A DNA stretch of 64,000 bases from Actinomycetota bacterium. GTDB taxonomy: Bacteria > Actinomycetota > Actinomycetes > S36-B12 > UBA10799. This document shows positions 58,292-64,000 of the stretch, piece after piece. Every line of letters starts with the position of its first letter. The first letter of the stretch is position 1. Both the position numbers and the translations under genes were made by a program. The stretch covers positions 496,001 through 560,000 of the forward strand of contig JACJWR010000001.1 in the NCBI GenBank assembly GCA_020637055.1. The letters are read 5' to 3'. The notes beneath the pieces are model-generated. The model was given only the letters and a program-made list of their open reading frames with translations. It was not told the DNA's origin and did no database searches.

Positions 58292-61200
58292 CTATTTGAA
58301 GTAGCCGTACAGGTCCACGACCAACTGGGTTTGGCTGGGGGACCCGGAGCGGACGTTGATCTGCCGCTGGCCGTCGAGTTTCACAGTGAGCCCGTTGGCG
58401 ACCACGTTGTTCGCGTCCGGCCAGTTGATGCTCGCAGTGGTCTGGTCGAACACATCCCCCGGTGTCACCGAGAACCATCCGCGGTTGGTGGTGTCCGTGG
58501 CGGTGATGTTGTAGGAGATGGACGCGGCGTCGGCGGGGATGACGTCGGGCACCGTGACTGCACCGGTGGTCAGGTCCCTGCCGTTGGCGACGGAGACGGT
58601 GCGGGTGGCACCGCCCGGCAGCGCCCCCGGATCGGGTTGTGGCGCCCTGGAGTCGTACGCGCGCACCGGGTCGATGCTGTGGAAGTAGGTGCCGTCGGTG
58701 GCGCCGATGCTGTCGGTGAAATAGCCCAGCACCTCGATCACGACGTTGGTAGGAGTGGAGCCGCCGTTGAAAACTTTGATCTGCCGGTTCGCGTCCAACT
58801 TGACGAACTGACCGTTGTCGATCACGTCACCCGCGCCGGGCCAATTGACGGTGGAGGCCCCATAGGTCACGGCGTCCCCAGGAGTGACGGCGAACCACCC
58901 TCGGCTGAGCGTATCGACCGCTGAGATGTTGTAGGCGACCGCCGTGGCACCTGCCGGCACGATGTCGGGAGTCGGCGGCGTAGTGCCGTTAGCCACGGAG
59001 ATCACCCGGTCGCCGTGACCGGCGATCGGGTCGGCCGTGCCGCCGGCCCCAACTGTACGCGAGTCGTAGACCCGAGTGGGGGTGATCTCGTGGAACACGG
59101 TGCCAGGCGTCCCCGGGTTGATGAAGTAGCCGACAACATCCAGAACAGCGTCGGTGGGGGCGCCGGAGCCGTTGAAGACCTTGACCGTGCGGTCGGCGGC
59201 GATCTTGACGGTCAGTCCGTTGGCAATCACGTCGCTGCCGCCCGGCCAGTTGACCGTTGAGGCGGCGAAGGTGCCGGCATCGCCCGGTGTGATCGAGAAC
59301 CAGCCACGCGCCTGGGTGTTGGTGGCTGTGAGGTTGAAGGCGATGGACGAAGCACCGGCGGGCACGATGTCCTGTGCGATCACCTGGCCGGTGGCGATAT
59401 CGATCCCGTCGGCGACCTGCATCACTCGGCTGTCCTTGCCGGCGATGGGATCGGCTGTTCCACCTGGGCCCGCGCGCCTGGAGTCATAGACGCGAGTGGG
59501 CTCGATCGGAACGAAGACGTCGGCCCCAACACCCGGCTCGGGCATGACCAGGGTCGTGCCCATCGGACTGACCGCGCCGTCGGGCGACTGCGCCACGACG
59601 CCGAAGACGTAGTCCTGCAGGTTCTCCAGCCCCGTGATGGTCGTGCCCAGGGTCGTCAGGCCGACCGGTCCCTGCGTCCAGTCCTGTGCGCCAGCCTTCC
59701 GGTATGTCACTGAGTAGGTGAGCGGTCCGGGGTGGCCGCCGGCATCAGGAGTCGGCCACGACAGCGTGACCGAGAACGAGCCCGGAACGCCGGTGACGGC
59801 CGGTGCGGCGATCGGTCCCAGCGCGGTTGCGTTGACCTGGTTGGAGCGCGGGCCGTCCCCGACCGCGTTCACGGGGACCACCTGGAAGGCGTACTCGGTC
59901 CCCGCGGTCAGTCCGGTGATGGTGGCACCTAGCGTCGCGGCACCGGGCACGTTCCAACGTTGCTCGGGCCCGCCAGCGGCTGGCGAGTAGATCACTGCGT
60001 AGCCGGTGATTGGTCCTGAGGCTGGATCCGTGGGACGGTTCCAACTGAGCGTCACTGAGGACGCGGTCGTCGAATCCACCACCAGATGCGGGCTCTGCAC
60101 GGACTGGACGGCGCCGATGCTCCGCTTGCCGTTGCCGGCGTCCCAGCGGGGGTTGCCCAGGGCATCCTTGGTTATCGGCGATCCGGTGAGGGGGTTGAGC
60201 AGCTCGTTCGCGCCGCCCGGCACCGCATCCGGGACCGCGTCGATGAGGACGCCGGGGGTAGAGGGGCTGCCGAGCAGCGGGGTCACGACATCGGGCCAGT
60301 AGGTCGGAACGGCTGTCGGCAACCCGGGGGGAGCAGTGAGCGCCGTGGGCAGGATGGTGCCGATGGCTGCGGCGTCCTGGCTGGCGGTGGGCTGCACCCA
60401 GGTGAACTCGTCCGAGGTCATGGTGCCGAAGTTGGTGAGCTGCAGCAGCGGCCCGGATCCCGCGCCATCGGCGCCGCCGATGGCCGAACTCCTCAGTCCG
60501 ATCTCCCCGCCGTCGGCCCAGAGCCCGAGTCCGGCTGGTCCGCAACTGGTCGGGTCGGTGCACACCGGGTCCTGCCAGGTGGCGGTCGAGGCAGTGAGGT
60601 CCAGGATCGACCCGACACCGGCGACTAGGCGGGATTCCGGTTTGTTCCCGCTCAGCACGCTCGCCGACCAGGCCGAGTTGACCACTTTGGCTTGGCCGTT
60701 GGTCGCATACAGGCCGCCAGTGTCCTCGAAGCGGCTGTTGACGATGGTCGTGTCACCGGACCAGGTGATCCCACCTCCGGTGTCGTTGCTGTAGAGCGTC
60801 GAGTCCGACACGACGAGGGTGCCCGGTGCGCTCGCGAGGTTCTCCACAACGCCGCCGAAGACGTTGCCCAACAGCGGAGTCGTCACCCCCGGTCGGCTGG
60901 CATAGGCAATCGTGGAGCCCTCGATGGTCACATCCGCAGCCTCGTCGGCCATGATCGGTGCGCGGTCGCAGCCAGCAACGATGTCGTCGACGTGACTGGC
61001 GTTCACGTCGCGGACAGTGAGGGCGCTGTTCTTCATCGCTCGGGCGAGCTGGGACACGTGGCTGATGTTCAGGTTTTCCACTTGGACGCTAATGCCGGTG
61101 TTGTCCACGTCATACGTCCCTGCCGCGACGAGGCCCGGAGCGACTGCGACGACAGTCGTTCCGACGACATCAGAGGGACAGATGCCCGGAGGGTTCACTC

Positions 61201-61531
61201 GCCCATCGGAGGTGATCCACATCTGGTGGCCATCGACGGTATGACCGTTTCCGGAGATGATCAGACTCTCGGTTGCGCTGGCGGCCATGTACGGAAACGT
61301 CACAGCTCCGCACGTGTTGAGGTTGACGTCGGTCTGGAACTCGATGGTGTCGATGCCTGGGTTCTGGTTGGCCAGTGCCACGGCCTCGGTGAACGAGCCG
61401 GGTCCGACGCAGTTGGTGGAGGTCACGACGTAGGTCTGTGCGGCGGCATAGGCGGGCGTCGACACAAGCGTCGCGCCGACCAACGTCACTGCGGCCAGCG
61501 GGGCTGCGCCCCATTGCCAAGAGGATCCCAT
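58292..61531 (-). CDS. large secreted protein: beta-helix, two FN3 domains, three C-terminal repeats
   Basis: 1079 aa from ATG 61531 (GGAG eight bases upstream; ATG 61555 is possible). Signal peptide ending near VSTPAYA. Residues about 35-400 are Gly/Asn/Thr-rich and resemble a right-handed parallel beta-helix, as in CSLREA- or pectate-lyase-like proteins. Two fibronectin type III domains follow (SVTLSWNRPTDPASGPITGY and SVTLSWPTPDAGGHPGPLTY). Then come three units of about 130 residues, each with P-T/A-R-V/A-Y-D-S-R, a V-x-x-G-I/T region, RGWFSxTPGD, and a closing GYF. It looks like a surface adhesin or binding protein. No catalytic site is evident. Adjacent to a decayed relative. Confidence 0.75.
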   Translation of the reverse strand: MGSSWQWGAAPLAAVTLVGATLVSTPAYAAAQTYVVTSTNCVGPGSFTEAVALANQNPGIDTIEFQTDVNLNTCGAVTFPYMAASATESLIISGNGHTVDGHQMWITSDGRVNPPGICPSDVVGTTVVAVAPGLVAAGTYDVDNTGISVQVENLNISHVSQLARAMKNSALTVRDVNASHVDDIVAGCDRAPIMADEAADVTIEGSTIAYASRPGVTTPLLGNVFGGVVENLASAPGTLVVSDSTLYSNDTGGGITWSGDTTIVNSRFEDTGGLYATNGQAKVVNSAWSASVLSGNKPESRLVAGVGSILDLTASTATWQDPVCTDPTSCGPAGLGLWADGGEIGLRSSAIGGADGAGSGPLLQLTNFGTMTSDEFTWVQPTASQDAAAIGTILPTALTAPPGLPTAVPTYWPDVVTPLLGSPSTPGVLIDAVPDAVPGGANELLNPLTGSPITKDALGNPRWDAGNGKRSIGAVQSVQSPHLVVDSTTASSVTLSWNRPTDPASGPITGYAVIYSPAAGGPEQRWNVPGAATLGATITGLTAGTEYAFQVVPVNAVGDGPRSNQVNATALGPIAAPAVTGVPGSFSVTLSWPTPDAGGHPGPLTYSVTYRKAGAQDWTQGPVGLTTLGTTITGLENLQDYVFGVVAQSPDGAVSPMGTTLVMPEPGVGADVFVPIEPTRVYDSRRAGPGGTADPIAGKDSRVMQVADGIDIATGQVIAQDIVPAGASSIAFNLTATNTQARGWFSITPGDAGTFAASTVNWPGGSDVIANGLTVKIAADRTVKVFNGSGAPTDAVLDVVGYFINPGTPGTVFHEITPTRVYDSRTVGAGGTADPIAGHGDRVISVANGTTPPTPDIVPAGATAVAYNISAVDTLSRGWFAVTPGDAVTYGASTVNWPGAGDVIDNGQFVKLDANRQIKVFNGGSTPTNVVIEVLGYFTDSIGATDGTYFHSIDPVRAYDSRAPQPDPGALPGGATRTVSVANGRDLTTGAVTVPDVIPADAASISYNITATDTTNRGWFSVTPGDVFDQTTASINWPDANNVVANGLTVKLDGQRQINVRSGSPSQTQLVVDLYGYFK

Positions 61532-61642
61532 CGCGCACTCCGTCCAAGAACTCATGTACGTGCGGGTCCCGGGGCGCACGCCTGTGTCATCATGCTCCTT
61601 CACAGGTGCACGTTGCAGCGGGGTGTAAGGACGGATCCTGAG

Positions 61643-62278
61643 ATGGAAGGTTCCCCTCACTCGGAGCCGCTCGACGACGGCCTGCTGGTGCAATCGCGCC
61701 TTCGTCGAATGCCAGGACGACACCGCACCTGGACTTCACCCCTCGGAGTTGCAATCGAGCTCCCCGTGGCGATCGACCTCATCGCCAAGGACGAGCGCTC
61801 TGGCCAGGATCGCTGGTCTGTCGTCGCAGTGGTCGACGTCGTGGCCAGCACGCTTGTGGTCACCAAGGTGGAAGTCTCCGCAACTCTGGGGCTCGAGGTA
61901 GATCGGTTGCAGGAGTCATTCCGATGGCGAACCCCGTTGGACGTCGTGTCGCAACTCGTTCCATCGTTGATGGCCGCGGGCATCGACCCATACGAAGTGT
62001 CGTTGCCTGTGGGTGACTATCCAGAGTCTGCGCGACTCGGCTACAGCGCGAGGCGTCACCTCACAGATGAGTTTCTGGAGGAAGTCGCGCGACGGTACCT
62101 CGCGCTGGGACGCGGGTACGCATCGACGCTGGCACGCGATTATGGGGTGTCGCCCCGCACGGTGGTGAACTGGATTGAGAAGTGCCGCGCCCGTGGGATT
62201 CTCACCCGGGTACCCAGCGGGAGCATCGGTGGTCAGATTGTGCCGCGCGAGGACAGGCCTGACTCTGCAGCAACCTGA
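61643..62278 (+). CDS. helix-turn-helix protein, divergent from the secreted protein
   Basis: 211 aa from ATG 61643. Residues about 140-185 (EEVARRYLALGRGYASTLARDYGVSPRTVVNWIEKCRARGIL, in parts) form a homeodomain- or MarR-like helix-turn-helix: LARDYGVSPRTVVNWI. The N-terminal 110 residues have strands (AIDLIAKDERS, RWSVVAVVDVVASTLVVTKVEVSA) and no clear ligand motif. The pattern recurs in small actinobacterial regulators of unknown target. About 110 bases separate it from the adhesin start, so the two may share a control region. Confidence 0.6.
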   Translation: MEGSPHSEPLDDGLLVQSRLRRMPGRHRTWTSPLGVAIELPVAIDLIAKDERSGQDRWSVVAVVDVVASTLVVTKVEVSATLGLEVDRLQESFRWRTPLDVVSQLVPSLMAAGIDPYEVSLPVGDYPESARLGYSARRHLTDEFLEEVARRYLALGRGYASTLARDYGVSPRTVVNWIEKCRARGILTRVPSGSIGGQIVPREDRPDSAAT

Positions 62279-62348
62279 AGCTTTGGGGCTGGGTGTCTCC
62301 GCGAGGTCGAACAAGACGGCCTCCTCGCGTGCCGTGCGTCTGAAAAGG

Positions 62349-62387
62349 GCGATGCCCCCAAGTCCGATTGAGACTCGAGGGCATCGC
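62349..62387 (-). terminator. rho-independent terminator of the phosphoketolase gene
   Basis: GCGATGCCC (62349-62357) and GGGCATCGC (62379-62387) form a nine-base stem with a 21-base loop. Read on the minus strand the stem is followed by CCTTTTC, a short T-run, 45 bases after the phosphoketolase stop. Confidence 0.7.
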
Positions 62388-62431
62388 TCTGGTCTGCGCC
62401 GGAGGAGGGCAGGGCCATCCGCCGCCAGCAC

Positions 62432-64000
62432 CTACTCCTCGTCGCCCGGGTACTCGAGGTCGTCGCCCAGCCGCCAGTCGCGCACCTGCGGCATGTCCTC
62501 GAGGTGCTCGTTGATGTACTTGGCGTGGGTCTCGAGCATCCCCTCGCACCACTTCTTCACCTCGCTGGCACCGGGCACCGCCCGCTTGGAGTTGTTCAAC
62601 GCGTCGATCACCAGGCTGTAGCGGTCGGCCCCGTTGCGGACCACCATGTCGAAGGGCGTGGTGGTGGTGCCCTCCTCCTTGAAGCCGCGCACGTGGAACC
62701 GGTCGGCGTCGGGTCGGCCGTGCACCAGCTGGTGGATGGCCCCGGGGTAGCCGTGGAAGGCGAACACGACATCCTTGTCGTCGGTGAACAACTCCCGGAA
62801 CAGCAGATCGCTCATGCCGTGCGGGTGATCCTTCGGCCTCGGCAGCGTCATCAGGTCGACGACGTTGACCACCCGCACCTTCAGATGCGGCAGCTTCTGC
62901 TTGAGGATGTCGGCCGCCGCGACGGTCTCCATCGTGACGATGTCGCCGGCACAGGCCATCACGATGTCCGGCGAGGAGGTGCCGTCGTCGTTGCCGGCCC
63001 ACTCCCAGATCGACGCACCCTGGGTGCAGTGGGCGATCGCCTCGTCCATAGTCAGGTATTGCAACTGCGGTTGCTTGTCGATGACGATCAGGTTCACGTA
63101 GTTCTTCGACGTGAAGCAGTGGTCGGCGACGCTGAGCAGACAGTTCGCGTCCGGCGGCAGGTACACCCGCGCCACCTCGCCGCGGTTGGTGATCACGTTC
63201 TGGATCAGACCGGGGCCCTGGTGGCTGAAGCCGTTGTGGTCGTTGCGCCAGCACGTGCTGGTGAGCAGGATGTTGAGGCTGGGGATGTCCTCGCGCCAAT
63301 CGAGGTGGTTCATCTCCTCCAGCCACTTGGAGTGTTGGATCGTCATCGAGGCGCTCACCATCGCGAACGATTCGTAGGTCGCGAACAGCCCGTGCCGGCC
63401 AGTCAGGGTGTACGCCTCGAGCCAGCCGTGACAGTTGTGCTCGCTCAAGACCTCCATGACGCGGCCGGACGGCCCGATCTTGACGTCGTCCGGGATCAGG
63501 TGCTCCATGAAGCCGCGGTCGGAGACCTCGAAGACCTCGCCGATGCGGTTGGAGTTGGTCTCGTCCGGGCAGAACACGCGGAACGTCTCCGGGTTGTCGA
63601 CGTAGATGTCACGCATCATCGCGCCGAGCGCCCGCGGGCTCTCCATCCGCTCGGTGGCAGGGCTGGGAACCGGAACCTCGTAGCTCTGGAAACCGCGCAG
63701 CTCGAGGTCCTCGGTGAGCTTGCCGCCGTTGGCGTAGGGTTCGGCCGTCATCCGCAGATCACCGTCCGGGTTGTTCCGGGTGACGACCTCGGTCGGGGCG
63801 CCGGTGTCGTCGAACAGTTCCTCGGGCTTGTACGACTTCAGCCAGGTCTCGAGGATGTCGAGGTGTTCCTCGTTGCCCTTGACGCCGGACAGCGGCACCT
63901 GGTGGGCACGCCACGAATCGGTGACTTTCACGCCGTCCACGTTGGCCGGGCCGGTCCAGCCCTTGGGGCTGCGCAGAATGATCATGGGCCACTTCGGACG
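62432..64000 (-). CDS. xfp: phosphoketolase (fructose-6-P / xylulose-5-P), C-terminal part
   Basis: 522 codons are visible; the frame is open at the right edge (RPKWPMIILRSPKGW). Two of the three domains are present. TLTGRHGLFATYESF (about 200), CWRNDHNGFSHQGPGL (about 260), DANCLLSVADHCF and VFAFHGYPGAIHQLVHGR are invariant family blocks, with a Glu/His set that binds thiamine diphosphate and phosphate. It splits sugar phosphates into acetyl phosphate and erythrose 4-P or glyceraldehyde 3-P. The 5' end and start lie outside the window. Confidence 0.95.
   Translation of the reverse strand, partial: RPKWPMIILRSPKGWTGPANVDGVKVTDSWRAHQVPLSGVKGNEEHLDILETWLKSYKPEELFDDTGAPTEVVTRNNPDGDLRMTAEPYANGGKLTEDLELRGFQSYEVPVPSPATERMESPRALGAMMRDIYVDNPETFRVFCPDETNSNRIGEVFEVSDRGFMEHLIPDDVKIGPSGRVMEVLSEHNCHGWLEAYTLTGRHGLFATYESFAMVSASMTIQHSKWLEEMNHLDWREDIPSLNILLTSTCWRNDHNGFSHQGPGLIQNVITNRGEVARVYLPPDANCLLSVADHCFTSKNYVNLIVIDKQPQLQYLTMDEAIAHCTQGASIWEWAGNDDGTSSPDIVMACAGDIVTMETVAAADILKQKLPHLKVRVVNVVDLMTLPRPKDHPHGMSDLLFRELFTDDKDVVFAFHGYPGAIHQLVHGRPDADRFHVRGFKEEGTTTTPFDMVVRNGADRYSLVIDALNNSKRAVPGASEVKKWCEGMLETHAKYINEHLEDMPQVRDWRLGDDLEYPGDEE

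Noticed and set aside
1..64000. CRISPR arrays, rRNA genes and riboswitches.
   Set aside because: No regularly spaced repeats, no rRNA sequences and no leader that I can recognise as a known riboswitch were seen by eye.

Overview
The window reads as a chromosomal segment of a high-GC actinomycete. Lineage markers include a BldC-type MerR regulator, a DUF3073 protein, a mycothiol-dependent maleylpyruvate-isomerase-like protein, two DtxR/IdeR-type iron boxes, and at least thirteen genes whose start codon lies 6-7 bases after a TANNNT -10 box (leaderless start pattern). I cannot assign a genus. Most genes are compact housekeeping or accessory metabolism with overlapping stop/start codons.

Layout. 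1-1723: tail of an MFS exporter and a channel-like membrane protein. 1850-11774: a 9.9 kb island bounded by a 17-base direct repeat whose right copy overlaps the 5' end of tRNA-Lys. It carries a three-gene restriction-modification-like operon (SAM-binding protein, Eco57I-type methylase, helicase with a GIY-YIG-like N-terminus), a hairpin terminator, a Cys-rich small protein, an HTH regulator with an 18-base palindrome, and a two-gene recombination module (tyrosine-recombinase-like protein lacking the usual catalytic residues, then a DDE-transposase-like protein). 11856-18434: EAL phosphodiesterase, PfkB kinase, YbjQ, M20 amidohydrolase plus glutamate-cysteine-ligase-like enzyme, and tRNAs Glu, Asp, Phe. 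18482-29078: two GNAT acetyltransferases, AlkD-like repair protein, DUF1275 protein, an ATP-grasp/membrane-protein operon of unknown role, MDMPI-like protein, MscS channel, FNT transporter and a sigma factor fused to a zinc-finger domain. 29101-31142: arsenic resistance (arsC, arsR, acr3) with two matching operators. 31256-36620: glycerol metabolism (GlpD, GldA), DoxX, LOG, TM2 and an unknown CxxC protein. 36564-42727: pirin, MFS exporter, cation/proton antiporter, metallopeptidase, bacterioferritin with its ferredoxin under an iron box, and a membrane-anchored esterase.

42739-57260 holds most of the purine pathway (purM, purF, purL, purQ, purS, all on the minus strand) interleaved with an iron ABC transporter (fbpABC, iron box upstream) and a monooxygenase/hydrolase/sterol-carrier operon. 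purQ and purL, normally adjacent, are separated by an opposite-strand AbiEi/DUF559-like nuclease gene flanked by two related 55-base palindromic repeats, which looks like an inserted unit.

57366-64000: a decayed gene (frameshift plus in-frame TAG), its large secreted relative (beta-helix, two FN3, three C-terminal repeats), a divergent HTH protein, and the phosphoketolase gene that runs off the right edge.

The two places most likely to hold undescribed biology are the island at 1850-11774 and the repeat-flanked nuclease at 55076-56284.
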